A stretch of 64,000 nt of DNA from Sulfitobacter maritimus (GCF_013346665.1 NZ_JABVBB010000034.1:558001-622000); one strand, 5' to 3'. Counted from the stretch's first letter, positions 19,787-29,786 are shown. Notes: generated from the sequence alone by a model not told the origin. Made by a program: numbers and translations.

Positions 19787-20773
19787 TTAGCCGAGGCTGA
19801 GGCTCGCCGCACTTTCGGGCAGTTCCTCGTCGAACAGACGCTGATAGAACTCGGCCACGGTCTGACGCTCCAGCTCATCGCATTTGTTGAGGAAGGAGAG
19901 CCGGAAAGCATAGCCAACGTTGCGGAAAATCTCGGCATTCTGCGCCCAAGCGATCACGGTGCGCGGGGACATGACGGTTGAAAGTTCACCATTCATAAAG
20001 GCAGTCCGCGTAAGATCTGCCACGGTCACCATCTGCTTAAGGGTCTTGCGGCCCTTCTCAGTGTTGTAATGTGGGTTTTTGGCCAAAACGATTGCAGTCT
20101 CAGCGTCGATGCTGAGGTAGTTCAGCGTAGCGACAAGCGACCAACGGTCCATCTGCGCTTGGTTGATCTGCTGAGTGCCGTGATAAAGACCAGTAGTATC
20201 GCCCAAGCCCACAGTGTTCGCCGTGGCAAACAGACGGAAATAGGGGTGCGGGGTGATGATCTCGTTCTGATCCATCAGCGTCAGCTTGCCGTCATGTTCC
20301 AGCACGCGCTGGATTACGAACATCACATCGGCGCGGCCCGCGTCATATTCGTCAAAGACAATCGCCGTCGGGTTGCGCAGGGCCCAGGGCAGGATGCCTT
20401 CGTGGAATTCGGTCACCTGCTTGCCGTCGCGCAATTTGATCGCGTCTTTACCGATCAGGTCGATGCGGGAGATGTGGCTGTCGAGGTTCACGCGCACGGT
20501 GGGCCAGTTCAACTGCGCCGCGACCTGTTCGATGTGGGTCGATTTGCCCGTGCCGTGGTAGCCTTGGATCATCACACGGCGGTTGTGGGTAAAGCCTGCG
20601 AGGATCGCCAGTGTCGTGTCAGGATCGAACTTATAGGTGCTGTCGATGTCGGGCACGCGGGAGGTCCGCTCAGGGAAACCTTTGACGATCATATCGGAAT
20701 CGATGCCGAAAACGTCGCGCACCGAAAGCTCTTCGGTGGGTCTCATGTCATGTTCCAGTGCGCCGTCGGCCAT
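19787..20773 (-). CDS. cobS: CobS, AAA+ cobaltochelatase subunit
   Basis: MoxR-like AAA+ ATPase that powers cobalt insertion with CobT and CobN. At 328 residues it is of normal length. Walker A is GYHGTGKST (71-79), Walker B is [11 protein letters not shown] (about 138-148), and a sensor-1 type segment is [16 protein letters not shown]. The N-terminal [15 protein letters not shown] is a CobS hallmark. The start is the ATG at 20773; an ATG at 20746 is possible. It is on the same strand as cobT but separated from it by a convergent PRC-barrel gene and terminator, so the two probably have separate promoters. Confidence 0.95.
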   Translation of the reverse strand: MADGALEHDMRPTEELSVRDVFGIDSDMIVKGFPERTSRVPDIDSTYKFDPDTTLAILAGFTHNRRVMIQGYHGTGKSTHIEQVAAQLNWPTVRVNLDSHISRIDLIGKDAIKLRDGKQVTEFHEGILPWALRNPTAIVFDEYDAGRADVMFVIQRVLEHDGKLTLMDQNEIITPHPYFRLFATANTVGLGDTTGLYHGTQQINQAQMDRWSLVATLNYLSIDAETAIVLAKNPHYNTEKGRKTLKQMVTVADLTRTAFMNGELSTVMSPRTVIAWAQNAEIFRNVGYAFRLSFLNKCDELERQTVAEFYQRLFDEELPESAASLSLG

Positions 20774-20904
20774 CGCTCGTCATCCTTTTCCTTAGGCGCG
20801 CGGGTCCGGCCGCGCGCGTATTTCGTGCAACATATCGTGCCTATCCGCAAGGGAAAGGGGGGAACTGGCATTATCCGCAAGCACCCGCTGGTCTGGCGCG
20901 GCGG

Positions 20905-21531
20905 TCAGTCCTTAAAGTTGCGGCTGCCTTTGATCTGGTCCCAGGCCCAAACAACCAGTTGCAACTGCTCTTCCTGGCTGCGGTCGCCGCCGTTCATGTC
21001 GGGGTGCAACACCTTGATCAGCGCTTTGTAAGCTTTGCGCACCTCAGGTTTGGTCCAAGTGTCCTTGGCTTCCAGAATCTCAATCGCGCGGCGTTCGGTG
21101 GGCGGCAGGCGGCGGCCCGCTTGTTGGCCTTTGCCGGGGTTCTGGGTCGCGTTCTTGCCCAGCACCTGATGCGGGTCTTCGATGCCCAAACGCGCCCAAG
21201 CACGCTGCTCAGGATCGCCGAGCGGCTTGGTTGTGCGCTCCCAAACCTTGTCCTTGGACATCTGCGCGTTCAACTCAGCCTCTGTGGTGCCGTCAAAGAA
21301 GCTCCACTTGGAGTTATATTCGCGCACGTGCTGCTGGCAGAACCAGAAGTAATCATCCAGCACATCCGGCGCTTTGGGCGCGCGGAATTTGCCGGCTTCA
21401 TCGCAACCGTCATGGTCGCAAATCCGGGTCGAGGTTTCCGACGCACCGGACATGCCCCGACGGCCGCGGGGGTTTTTCTTTTTGGAGGACGACACAGACA
21501 TGTCGAATCCGAAGGGATCAGCTTTTGGCAT
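20905..21531 (-). CDS. J-domain (DnaJ-like) protein with C-terminal J domain
   Basis: A 208-residue protein with the J domain at the C-terminus: WTKPEVRKAYKALIKVLHPDMNGG, with the HPD triad at about 176-178. The N-terminal part has a basic KKKNPRGRRG stretch, a possible zinc-ligand pair in CDHDGC, and a WFCQQHVREYNS segment. It likely stimulates an Hsp70, but without the G/F and zinc-finger domains of DnaJ. The start at 21531 (MPKADPFGFDM) gives a natural N-terminus with GGAAAGG upstream; the frame extends farther 5' without conserved sequence. It is divergent from the bolA-like gene. Confidence 0.85.
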   Translation of the reverse strand: MPKADPFGFDMSVSSSKKKNPRGRRGMSGASETSTRICDHDGCDEAGKFRAPKAPDVLDDYFWFCQQHVREYNSKWSFFDGTTEAELNAQMSKDKVWERTTKPLGDPEQRAWARLGIEDPHQVLGKNATQNPGKGQQAGRRLPPTERRAIEILEAKDTWTKPEVRKAYKALIKVLHPDMNGGDRSQEEQLQLVVWAWDQIKGSRNFKD

Positions 21532-21608
21532 GTGGATAGACCTTTCCGACTCAGGCCGGTCACCATATACCCTGCGTCGCAGGATTGAAGGGGGCCGGGG
21601 GTAAAAAC

Positions 21609-21866
21609 ATGTCCACAACACAAGAGATCTGCGATCGGCTAGAAGCCGCTTTTGCGCCGCGTGAACTGGAGGTGGTGGATGACAGCGAAAGCCATCGCGG
21701 TCATGCCGGGTTTCAGGAGGGGGGCGAAAGCCACTTTAACGTGCGCATCCGGTCGGACCGTTTCAAGGGGTTGAACAGGTTGGCCCGGCACCGTGCTGTG
21801 CACAATGCGCTAGGGGCCGATCTGATGGGACGCATCCACGCGCTCGCGCTTGATCTGGACGTTTAG
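21609..21866 (+). CDS. BolA-family protein
   Basis: An 85-residue BolA fold protein: RLEAAFAPRELEVVDDSESHRGH, then ESHFNVRIRSDRFKG and RHRAVHNALGADL. The conserved His residues (SHRGH, RHRAVH) are those that join iron-sulfur binding with monothiol glutaredoxins. The probable role is iron-sulfur trafficking or iron sensing, or a morphogene-type regulator. I start it at the ATG at 21609, which has a G-rich ribosome site 7-10 nt upstream. It converges on the DUF4177 gene 9 nt away. Confidence 0.92.
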   Translation: MSTTQEICDRLEAAFAPRELEVVDDSESHRGHAGFQEGGESHFNVRIRSDRFKGLNRLARHRAVHNALGADLMGRIHALALDLDV

Positions 21867-21875
21867 AAGCGCCGC

Positions 21876-22361
21876 TTAAGTCTTTGGCTTATCATCGCTT
21901 TCGTCAGGCTCGATGGTCGATGTGCGCTCTGCGCTTTCCTCCGTCGGCGTGGTGCCGAGGAAGGCAGGCGGTTTGCCATGTTCTTCCGCCTCTTCTTCCT
22001 CCGGCAGGATCGAAGCAGGCGCATCAGCGCGCAGGGCAGGCTCGGTCACGGCGGTAGGTCCAGCGGGCAGCTCGGAAGACACCTCAGCCGTGCCAGCCCC
22101 TACGCGGTCCTTCGGCATAGGCGCATTTTCACCGACCATTTTACGAAAAACGAGGACATTGCGCCATTCCGTGGTGGTCGAGGTCAGCCCGGCGCGTTCC
22201 AGCGAAGGGAGGGTTTCAGCGCGCTGATACTCCCAGCCCTCGGCGGCCATTTCATTCAACACCTCTTCCAATGTCTTGGCGAAACGGTCCTCAGGGGTCT
22301 TAATCCCTTTGGTCTTCACGCCTTTGGTCGGGGCAGGAACAATTCTGTACTCAAAACGCAT
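21876..22361 (-). CDS. DUF4177 domain protein with disordered acidic tail
   Basis: A 161-residue protein. The N-terminal ~75 residues (MRFEYRIVPAPTKG, then LEEVLNEMAAEGWEYQRAE and WRNVLVFRK) match the DUF4177 fold, a small alpha/beta domain of unknown function. The remaining half is low-complexity, rich in P, E, T and D, and likely disordered. It lies 41 nt downstream of the thioesterase gene on the same strand, so it may belong to the gatB-thioesterase operon. Confidence 0.82.
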   Translation of the reverse strand: MRFEYRIVPAPTKGVKTKGIKTPEDRFAKTLEEVLNEMAAEGWEYQRAETLPSLERAGLTSTTTEWRNVLVFRKMVGENAPMPKDRVGAGTAEVSSELPAGPTAVTEPALRADAPASILPEEEEAEEHGKPPAFLGTTPTEESAERTSTIEPDESDDKPKT

Positions 22362-22402
22362 GGGGACCTCATTGGGAACGGCGCGGGGCCGGGGTGTCGG
22401 GT

Positions 22403-22882
22403 TTATTTGCGGCGGATGCCGATGCGGCGTCCGGCTTGGTCGGGTTTGGGCAAAGCGGCATGGGCGCGGTGCATCTGCTCAAGTTTGCTCAGCACCGCTT
22501 GGGGCATCGGCGCGACACGCGGGCCGGATTGGTCCACATGCAGCGTTAATCCTTCGCCAGTGGCGGCAAGCCAGCCGTCAACGTGCCAGAGTTGCTGGAA
22601 ACAGTGAAAGCGTTTTTCATCGTAGTCGAGCAGTTGAAACGTGGTGTAAACACGGTCGCCTTCATGCAACTCACGCAGGTAGCAAACGTGGAACTCGGCC
22701 ACATAGGTCGTGCAGCCACCACGCTGATAGTCCGGGCCAAACCCTAATTGCGCATAGGCTTGGTCAACGCCCTGATCGAACAGGACGTTGTAATAGGCCA
22801 TGTTCAAATGACCATTGAAATCAATCCATTCGGGGAGAACCTTCATCTCGCTCGAACGGAGGAGGGCCGAGGTCTCGCTCAT
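22403..22882 (-). CDS. Hotdog-fold acyl-CoA thioesterase
   Basis: A 159-residue 4HBT-like thioesterase. The catalytic loop [18 protein letters not shown] (about 21-38) contains the Asp and the NGHLN motif seen in this family, and the hot-dog helix follows. The preferred acyl-CoA is not predictable from sequence. Its ATG overlaps the gatB stop (ATGA at 22879-22882), so the two are translationally coupled even though no functional link is known. Confidence 0.85.
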   Translation of the reverse strand: MSETSALLRSSEMKVLPEWIDFNGHLNMAYYNVLFDQGVDQAYAQLGFGPDYQRGGCTTYVAEFHVCYLRELHEGDRVYTTFQLLDYDEKRFHCFQQLWHVDGWLAATGEGLTLHVDQSGPRVAPMPQAVLSKLEQMHRAHAALPKPDQAGRRIGIRRK

Positions 22883-24393
22883 TGCTGGGCGAGCTTGCGG
22901 GACACGATTTCGTTGACGGCCTTGGGGTTGGCCTTGCCGCCGGTGGCTTTCATCACCTGACCCACGAACCAGCCCGCGAGTTTCGGGTTCTGCTGCGCTT
23001 TGGCGACCTGATCGGGGTTGGCCGCGATGATCTCGTCCACGGCCGTTTCAATCGCGCCGGTGTCGGTCACCTGTTTAAGACCTTCAGTCTCGACAATCTC
23101 CGCCGGGTCGCGGCCTGTTGTGTAAGTGATTTCAAAGACTTCCTTGGCGATCTTGCCAGAAATGGCGTCCGATGCGATCAGATCGACGATACTGCCAAGC
23201 TGCGCCGGGGTAACAGGACTTTCGGTGATGCTCTTGTCGTCTTTCTTAAGGCGGCCAAACAACTCGTTAATCACCCAGTTCGCGGCCATCTTGCCATCGC
23301 GGCCTTTCGCCACGGCTTCAAAATAGCCTGCGCTGTCGAGATCGGCGGTCAAAACGCTCGCGTCATAGTCGCTCAGCCCGAAATCCCCGATAAAACGCGC
23401 TTTTTTCTCATCCGGCAGTTCCGGCAGGTTCGCGGCAATCTCATCAACCCAGGCTTGCTCAATCTCCAGCGGCAGCAGGTCGGGGTCGGGGAAGTAGCGG
23501 TAGTCATGCGCTTCTTCTTTGGAGCGCATTGAGCGGGTCTCTTGCTTGTCGGGGTCGAACAGGCGGGTTTCTTGCACGACTTCGCCACCAGCTTCGACAA
23601 TCGCGATTTGGCGTTTTGCTTCGACTTCAATGGCTTGCTGGATAAAGCGCATGGAGTTCATGTTCTTGATCTCGCAACGTGTGCCGAGATGCGAGAAATC
23701 CTGCGTCTCCTGATACTTCTCGTATTGGCCCACACGGCAGACCGAGACGTTCACATCCGCCCGCATCGCGCCCGACTGCATGTCCCCGTTACAGGTGCCG
23801 AGGTAGCGCAGGATTTGACGCAGTTTGCTAAGGTAGGCGGCGGCTTCTTCCGGCCCGCGGATGTCGGGGCGGGAGACGATCTCCATCAAGCAAACGCCGG
23901 TGCGGTTCAAATCGACGAAGGACATGTTCGGGTCCATATCGTGGATCGACTTGCCCGCGTCCTGCTCCATGTGGATGCGTTCGATCCGTACCAGACGGGC
24001 GGTGCCATCGCCAAGTTCGACCAGCACTTCGCCTTCGCCGACGATGGGCTCGTACAACTGGCTGATCTGATAGCCCTGCGGCAGGTCGGGGTAAAAGTAG
24101 TTCTTGCGGTCGAAAGCGGATTTCAGGTTAATCTCGGCCTTCAGACCCAGCCCGGTGCGCACCGCCTGTTCGACGCAATATTCGTTAATCACCGGCAGCA
24201 TGCCCGGCATTGCGGCATCGACAAAGGCCACGTTGCTGTTCGGCTCCGCGCCGAACTGCGTGGAGGCGCCAGAAAACAGTTTTGCGTTCGACGAAACCTG
24301 CGCGTGGACCTCCATCCCGATGACCAGTTCCCAGTCATGTTTGGCACCGGCAATAACGCGCGGTTTCGGGGTGTCGTAACTCAGATCAAGCAT
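22879..24393 (-). CDS. gatB: GatB, Asp-tRNA(Asn)/Glu-tRNA(Gln) amidotransferase subunit B
   Basis: Kinase and tRNA-binding subunit of the GatCAB complex, which amidates misacylated Glu-tRNA(Gln). At 504 residues it has normal length. Hallmarks are [22 protein letters not shown] (about 22-43), the [14 protein letters not shown] segment and the C-terminal YqeY-like domain ([19 protein letters not shown]). gatA and gatC are not in this window, so the subunits are dispersed. The stop overlaps the thioesterase start. Confidence 0.97.
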   Translation of the reverse strand: MLDLSYDTPKPRVIAGAKHDWELVIGMEVHAQVSSNAKLFSGASTQFGAEPNSNVAFVDAAMPGMLPVINEYCVEQAVRTGLGLKAEINLKSAFDRKNYFYPDLPQGYQISQLYEPIVGEGEVLVELGDGTARLVRIERIHMEQDAGKSIHDMDPNMSFVDLNRTGVCLMEIVSRPDIRGPEEAAAYLSKLRQILRYLGTCNGDMQSGAMRADVNVSVCRVGQYEKYQETQDFSHLGTRCEIKNMNSMRFIQQAIEVEAKRQIAIVEAGGEVVQETRLFDPDKQETRSMRSKEEAHDYRYFPDPDLLPLEIEQAWVDEIAANLPELPDEKKARFIGDFGLSDYDASVLTADLDSAGYFEAVAKGRDGKMAANWVINELFGRLKKDDKSITESPVTPAQLGSIVDLIASDAISGKIAKEVFEITYTTGRDPAEIVETEGLKQVTDTGAIETAVDEIIAANPDQVAKAQQNPKLAGWFVGQVMKATGGKANPKAVNEIVSRKLAQQ

Positions 24394-24464
24394 CGCGGCC
24401 GCCTTCGGTCAATTGGAACTTGGCCGGTCATACTTTAGCGCAACAGGCGCTTCAAGAGGCAGGG

Positions 24465-25736
24465 TTAGCCGGGCAGGGCGATCTGTCGACGACCTTCGGT
24501 GAATACGACCCGTTTGCCGGCTTCGATCTCGCGCTGGAACAGCCCGGTGATGATACGCATGGCGTCGGCCCGACCCGCAGCGGCAAAGCGGCTGGGGGAG
24601 CGGACGCGCAGGTTATTGTCAAAGCCGCGCGCGGCATGGGCCCAAAGCATCGGGTGCAGTTCGGTCATATGATCACGCACGATCCAGCGGGCGCAATCGG
24701 CGATCTCGGTACGGACTTCGCGGGCAACATCGTCCTTTGACGTCTGACCTATGGCGCTGGCGCAATAGGCGGCGAGCAGGTTGGCGGTATGTGGATCAGG
24801 GCGGCGGGCCAGGATGTCGCGCAGCCCTTCGATGAAAAACGGCACGTCGAGATTGGCGCAGGCCTGTGCGTCACAGGTGATGGCGTCGAATTGCACCCAC
24901 GTATAGCCGCCCGCGCCCCATGTCTCTTCGGTCCGCGCGGCAGTGCGACGGGCCTCAAGCCCCAATTGGGCATATGAGCCATGCCACCGCGGCAGAAGGT
25001 GATGGCCCATAGCCCGCATGGGGCGCGGGTTTGCGGGGTTCAAGTCAATGAGCTGCGCATAGCGATCGGCCACGGCGCGGGCATTGGCCTGTGTTCCCCC
25101 CAGCAGAGCACAACGGGTCGCGGCGAGCAGAGCCGAACCGGTCGTGTCCGTTTCATAGGGCGCGAGAATATCCTGCGCCCGGTCAAAATGTGCGGCAAAG
25201 GCCGCGCGGTTGCGTGTCGGCACCGTGTCATGGGTGCCCATGCCACGCCACGCCCAACCGATGTCCAGATGGGTCTGGGCCACGACACAGGCGATCATCG
25301 CGTTGCCTTCGTGCTCTTCAAGCACTTCCTCAAGCGCTTCGATCCCGGCCATCAGCGGCGCATCTTGCGCGGGTTTGCCATCAAACAACGCATGTTCTGC
25401 TGCGAGAATCACATCCGCCCGCGCGCCAAAGGCCATGAGTTCCGCCACAGGCATGGCACCGGGCGTCATCTCGCGCGACTGGTCGGCTTCATGCAGGGCG
25501 TCTGCCATCTCCTCCCAGCGTTCCTGCCGCACCAGCCATTGTGCGCGGTGCTGGTGGTGGTCGCGGGACAGGTCTTCGCGGGTGGGGTCCGGACACGCAA
25601 TACGCACTAAATCATTAGGGCGGGGACGGCGGCGCAAAAGCGGCATGTCCAACGGCTCGACCTCTGCCTCGGGCGTGGGGGTCTGGGACAAAAGACCCTG
25701 TAGAGCGGACGGTAAAAGGGTGGTGAGACGTTTCAT
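24465..25736 (-). CDS. Conserved hypothetical protein, helical, possibly TPR-like
   Basis: A 423-residue protein that I cannot assign to a family. It has no signal peptide or membrane helix. It is rich in A, R, D and H, with paired helices suggestive of repeats (for example RWEEMADALHEADQSRE, EALEEVLEEHEGNAMIACVVAQTHLDIGWAWRGMG, and YAQLIDLNPANPRPMRAMGHHLLPRW, which is TPR-like). A WG.GGYTWVQFD patch and two central Cys (TCDAQAC) are notable. It is on the same strand as gatB (71 nt upstream of it) and divergent from the transglycosylase gene. Confidence 0.7.
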   Translation of the reverse strand: MKRLTTLLPSALQGLLSQTPTPEAEVEPLDMPLLRRRPRPNDLVRIACPDPTREDLSRDHHQHRAQWLVRQERWEEMADALHEADQSREMTPGAMPVAELMAFGARADVILAAEHALFDGKPAQDAPLMAGIEALEEVLEEHEGNAMIACVVAQTHLDIGWAWRGMGTHDTVPTRNRAAFAAHFDRAQDILAPYETDTTGSALLAATRCALLGGTQANARAVADRYAQLIDLNPANPRPMRAMGHHLLPRWHGSYAQLGLEARRTAARTEETWGAGGYTWVQFDAITCDAQACANLDVPFFIEGLRDILARRPDPHTANLLAAYCASAIGQTSKDDVAREVRTEIADCARWIVRDHMTELHPMLWAHAARGFDNNLRVRSPSRFAAAGRADAMRIITGLFQREIEAGKRVVFTEGRRQIALPG

Positions 25737-25934
25737 TCGTGTCCGGTCCTGCTTGCCTGTTTTTTGTTGTCCCTGATTTGCCCCGCTAATGGGGCGGAAC
25801 CGTGTCGCGCCTGCAGCGCTTTCGGGAAATTTCTGTAGCGCGATTGGGCAGGCGAGCGTTCGTCGGTGGAACTTCGCCGAGCGCGCAGGGTAGCGCAGCT
25901 TGCCAAGGTCTGTTTCGGGCGGTCATATGACGCC

Positions 25935-26723
25935 ATGAAACCTGTGTTGATCGCCCTTGCCCTGATTGCGAGCCCCGCTGTTTTGACCGCTGAGTCTCCA
26001 CCCCTCCCTGCAGCGGTCATCGCGGCGGTGGCAACGGCCCAGCCTGAGGTGCGCCCCAAGGCGCGTGACAGCGTGGAACAGGCCGCCGCGTCTCTGGCTT
26101 TTCCCGAGGATGTGAAACGCCAAGACACGCCGCCTGCGCTCGAAACCGCGCCCTTTTCCACAACGCTGCGCCCCCCGGCACGCAGTGCCAGCCTGCCGCG
26201 CACCCGGTGGCAACATATGCGGGGCCATTCGCTCTGGACCCGCGCGGCGCTTTCGGCGCTGAAATCGCACGGCAAGCCTTTGGTCGATATGGTGCCAGCT
26301 GATGTGGCGGAGTGGTGTCCGGCCTATCCAACCGCTTCTGACACGCAGCGCCGCGCCTTTTGGGTGGGGTTCATGTCGACGCTGGCCAAACACGAAAGCA
26401 CCTATCGCTCTTGGGCTGTGGGCGGCGGAGGGCGGTGGTACGGTCTACTGCAAATCCTGCCCGGCACGGCGCGGGGGTATAAATGTACCGCGGGCAGCGG
26501 CGATGCGCTGAAAAACGGCGCGGCAAACCTAAGCTGCGCGGTGCGGATCATGGCAACAACAGTGCCGCGTGATGGGGTGATCGCAGGCAATGGCAAGCGC
26601 GGTGTGGGGGCCGATTGGGGGCCCATGCGCAGCGCGTCGAAACGCAAGGATATGGCAAGTTGGCTGCGCCGCCAGTCCTATTGCAGACCGTTGAACGAAA
26701 CCCGACCCCGCGCACGTCCCTAA
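25935..26723 (+). CDS. Exported lytic transglycosylase-like (SLT domain) protein
   Basis: A 262-residue protein with a Sec signal (MKPVLIALALIASPAVLTA). After a proline-rich spacer comes an SLT/goose-lysozyme-like domain: FMSTLAKHESTYRSWAVGG with the likely catalytic Glu near residue 154, then YGLLQILPGTARGYKC and a Cys-containing C-terminal lobe. It probably cleaves peptidoglycan glycan strands in the periplasm. I use the ATG at 25935, since the longer frame (25866) puts 23 residues before the signal. Convergent with pepN. Confidence 0.8.
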   Translation: MKPVLIALALIASPAVLTAESPPLPAAVIAAVATAQPEVRPKARDSVEQAAASLAFPEDVKRQDTPPALETAPFSTTLRPPARSASLPRTRWQHMRGHSLWTRAALSALKSHGKPLVDMVPADVAEWCPAYPTASDTQRRAFWVGFMSTLAKHESTYRSWAVGGGGRWYGLLQILPGTARGYKCTAGSGDALKNGAANLSCAVRIMATTVPRDGVIAGNGKRGVGADWGPMRSASKRKDMASWLRRQSYCRPLNETRPRARP

Positions 26724-26805
26724 GGGCGCGTAGTTAAACAATCTGTTAATGGGGGCAGGACAGAAGAACGGCGGTGACACAACACCTGCGCCACCGCCAT
26801 CCCGC

Positions 26806-29364
26806 TTAGGCCTCGCGGATACGGCTGAGCATCTCTCTCGTGTCGCGGCTTAGTCCGGGTTGAGCCAGCATACGGTCCAGTTCGACCTCGATCTTCGCCT
26901 GACGTGCTGCATCATAACGCCGCCATGTCTGGAAAGCCGAACACATCCGCGCTGTGGTCTGCGGATTGACCGGATCAAGGCGCATTAACCATTCCGCAAG
27001 CAGGGTGTAGCCCTTGCCGCTGACATGGTGAAAGCCTGCGTGATGCATCGCAAGACTGCCAAAGACCGCACGGAACCGATTGGGGTTCTTCCAATTGAAA
27101 TCGGCGTGTTCGGTCAAACGCTGCGCGACCTCTGTAGCATCGTCCGGGCTGGCCTGAGACACTTGCAGCCCGAACCACTTGTCCATCACCAGCCGGTCAT
27201 TCTGCCAACGGGTCTCAAAATCGGACAGTGCTTTGTCACCATGCCCGGTGCGTACCAGCGTGCCCAAGGCGCTAAGTTGCTGCGTCATATTATCGGCCTG
27301 CGCGTATTGCCCCTCGGCCCGATCTGGACCCTGAACGCGGGTGAGCAGAGACAGGGCCGCATTGGTCAGCGCGCGCTTGCCCGATTGCTCGGCATCGGGG
27401 CGATAAGGCGCATCGACCATATGGCGCGCATAGAGTTGGCCCAGAACATCGGCAAAGCGATGCGCCATGGCATCGCGGGTCGTTTCTATGGCCTCATGGA
27501 TCGCGGCGGGGTCAGGAGTGTGGCCCTTGGTGTGCAGTGTGCTTGCCAGTTCGGCATGGCTCGGCAGGCCGAGCATCAACGCGCGGAAGGCAGGCTCCAG
27601 CGTCTCATCTGTCAACAGCAGGTCCAACGCATCAAGCCAAGCGGCATCCGGGGCGCTGCTCAAAAGGATCGTGTCCAACAAAGACTGCCGCGCCAAGGTG
27701 CGCCCGGCCTCCCAGCGGTTGAAGGCATCGCTGTCATGAGCCAGCAGATGCAGCCGCTCTTGCTTGGACTGGTCATGCTCTAACACCACCGGCGCCGAGA
27801 AGCCGCGCAGGATCGAGGCAACAGGCCGTTCGTCCAGCCCGTCAAAGACAAAGCTCTGTTGGGCCTCCGTCATTTCTAAGATCCGTGTGGGCGCGACTTC
27901 ACTTCCATCCGGTCCTACCAAGCCAACGGCAATGGGCAGCACCTGCGGGGCAGGGTCGGGGGTGGCGACGCTCGGGGGCGTGTGCTGGGTGAAACTGAGG
28001 GTCAGCACCCCTTTGCCCGCGTCCCACGCCTCAGTCACCGCAAGATGCGGGGTGCCAGCCTGACTGTACCAGCGTTTGAACTGGGTCAGATCGCGGCCTG
28101 TGGTGTCTTCAAAGACCTTAAGCCAGTCCTCAATGGTCGCGGCATCCCCGTCATGGCGCTCAAAATAAAGGTCGAGCGCTTTGGCATAGGCCTCATCCCC
28201 CACCAACGTCTTGAGCATACCGATCACTTCGGCGCCTTTTTCATAGACGGTGGCGGTGTAGAAGTTATTGATCTCTTGAAAGCTTTCGGGCCGCACCGGA
28301 TGCGCCAGCGGGCCTTGGTCTTCGGCAAACTGGCGGCTGCGCAGATCGATCACATCGCTGATGCGTTTTACGGGGGCCGAGCGCATGTCAGAGGTGAACT
28401 GGCTGTCGCGATAAACGGTCAGCCCTTCTTTGAGACACAGTTGGAACCAGTCACGGCAGGTAATGCGGTTGCCGGTCCAGTTGTGGAAATACTCATGTGC
28501 GATGATCGCTTCGATCCGCTCAAAGTTGTCATCGGTCGAGGTTTCGGGTGAGGCCAGAACGGCGGCGGAGTTAAAGATATTCAGCCCCTTGTTCTCCATC
28601 GCGCCCATGTTGAAGTCATCCACGGCGACGATGTTGAACAGATCAAGATCATATTCGCGTCCGTAAACCTCTTCATCCCATTTCATCGACGCCTTCAGCG
28701 CCTCCATCCCGAAGGCGCATTTGCCCTCGTCACCGGGACGGACATAAAGGTTCAGATCCACCTCGCGACCAGACATGGTGGTGAAGCGGTCGGAATGGGC
28801 CACCAGATCCCCCGCAACCAGCGCAAAAAGATAGGCCGGTTTGGGCCATGGATCGTGCCATTCAGCGTGGTTCGGCCCCTGTGCCACCGGGTTACCGTTG
28901 GACAGCAGAACCGGATGCGGTCCGTTGATGGTCACGGTAAAGACGCTCATCACATCGGGGCGATCAGGGTAATAGGTGATCTTGCGAAAGCCTTCAGCCT
29001 CGCATTGGGTGCAATACATGCCGTTCGACATATAAAGCCCTTCGAGCGCGGTGTTCCGCTTGGGGTCGATCTCGACCTCGGCCTCCCAGATGAACGGACC
29101 GTCTGGCACGTCGCACGTGAGGCCGGTTTCGGTCACCTCCGGGGTCACCGACCTGCCGTCAATCTGCGCGGAAATGAGCTTAAGATCTTCACCATGCAAA
29201 AAGAACCGGCTGTCCGCAGCGTCAGGGTTGGGGCGAAAGGCAATCCGGCTCTTGACGCGGGTCTGATGCGGATCGAGGTCAAAGGTCAGCGCCACCTCAT
29301 CCACCAGATAGCCAAAGGGCTGATAGTCGCTGAGATAGATCGTCTGGGGGGTGGCGTCGCGCAT
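26806..29364 (-). CDS. pepN: PepN, aminopeptidase N (M1)
   Basis: Broad-specificity zinc aminopeptidase, usually cytoplasmic. It has 852 residues, close to the E. coli type. The exopeptidase motif GAMENKGLNIFN lies near residue 255, and the zinc site HEYFHNWTGNR (HExxH, about 292) is followed by the third ligand region LKEGLTVYRD. The C-terminal helical domain is complete. The start at 29364 is set by AGGAGG 5-6 nt upstream; a longer frame to 29433 adds unconserved residues. The N-terminal TIYLSDYQPFGY supports this choice. Confidence 0.96.
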   Translation of the reverse strand: MRDATPQTIYLSDYQPFGYLVDEVALTFDLDPHQTRVKSRIAFRPNPDAADSRFFLHGEDLKLISAQIDGRSVTPEVTETGLTCDVPDGPFIWEAEVEIDPKRNTALEGLYMSNGMYCTQCEAEGFRKITYYPDRPDVMSVFTVTINGPHPVLLSNGNPVAQGPNHAEWHDPWPKPAYLFALVAGDLVAHSDRFTTMSGREVDLNLYVRPGDEGKCAFGMEALKASMKWDEEVYGREYDLDLFNIVAVDDFNMGAMENKGLNIFNSAAVLASPETSTDDNFERIEAIIAHEYFHNWTGNRITCRDWFQLCLKEGLTVYRDSQFTSDMRSAPVKRISDVIDLRSRQFAEDQGPLAHPVRPESFQEINNFYTATVYEKGAEVIGMLKTLVGDEAYAKALDLYFERHDGDAATIEDWLKVFEDTTGRDLTQFKRWYSQAGTPHLAVTEAWDAGKGVLTLSFTQHTPPSVATPDPAPQVLPIAVGLVGPDGSEVAPTRILEMTEAQQSFVFDGLDERPVASILRGFSAPVVLEHDQSKQERLHLLAHDSDAFNRWEAGRTLARQSLLDTILLSSAPDAAWLDALDLLLTDETLEPAFRALMLGLPSHAELASTLHTKGHTPDPAAIHEAIETTRDAMAHRFADVLGQLYARHMVDAPYRPDAEQSGKRALTNAALSLLTRVQGPDRAEGQYAQADNMTQQLSALGTLVRTGHGDKALSDFETRWQNDRLVMDKWFGLQVSQASPDDATEVAQRLTEHADFNWKNPNRFRAVFGSLAMHHAGFHHVSGKGYTLLAEWLMRLDPVNPQTTARMCSAFQTWRRYDAARQAKIEVELDRMLAQPGLSRDTREMLSRIREA

Positions 29365-29465
29365 TGGGCCTCCTATGGGGGAACGTTCCTGTTGGTGGGA
29401 AGTTATGCCTCCACCGGGTGACCTGCAAGCCAAGCGGCCCCATTCTCCGCCAAACGAGGTGCCTT

Positions 29466-29696
29466 ATGTCTGCCCCCGATACTGATACCGAAACGCAAAA
29501 GAAGCGGCACCGTCATGCGATCCGGGGCATCAAAACCGCGATCATTGTCGGCGCGCTGCTGATGATCGCCGCCATCGTTTATTATGTCCTGCAAGCCACG
29601 GACCCATCCCCCGAAACCGCCGCCGAAGCTGAGGTTCGCGCAGGGCAAAAAGACAACGCCGCGACCAGCACCGCGCCCCCCGATCTTCAACAGTAA
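29466..29696 (+). CDS. Small single-span membrane protein of unknown function
   Basis: A 76-residue protein with a charged N-terminus (TETQKKRHRHAIRG), one transmembrane helix (about 20-42, TAIIVGALLMIAAIVYYVL) and a short acidic tail. A CGAGGTG ribosome site lies about 6 nt before the ATG. It is divergent from pepN and 90 nt upstream of glcB. I recognise no family. Confidence 0.6.
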   Translation: MSAPDTDTETQKKRHRHAIRGIKTAIIVGALLMIAAIVYYVLQATDPSPETAAEAEVRAGQKDNAATSTAPPDLQQ

Positions 29697-29749
29697 AGCT
29701 AAACACCTTCAAATCCCCACAGCTTGCGCGGTCAAGGCATTCTGCTAGT

Positions 29750-29761
29750 TTCCTATAGGAA
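29750..29761. promoter_or_regulatory. Palindrome upstream of malate synthase, candidate operator
   Basis: TTCCTATAGGAA is a perfect 12-bp palindrome 25 nt before the glcB ATG, flanked by further partial symmetry (AGTT...AACC). It could bind a dimeric regulator or be part of the promoter. No known regulator motif was recognised. Confidence 0.35.
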
Positions 29762-29786
29762 CCAATAGCCGCAAAGAGGGTGGAGC

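Noticed and set aside
26770..26798. 7-bp inverted repeat between the transglycosylase and pepN genes
   Set aside because: The stem is short, the loop is 15 nt, and there is no T-run on either strand. It is too weak to call a terminator.
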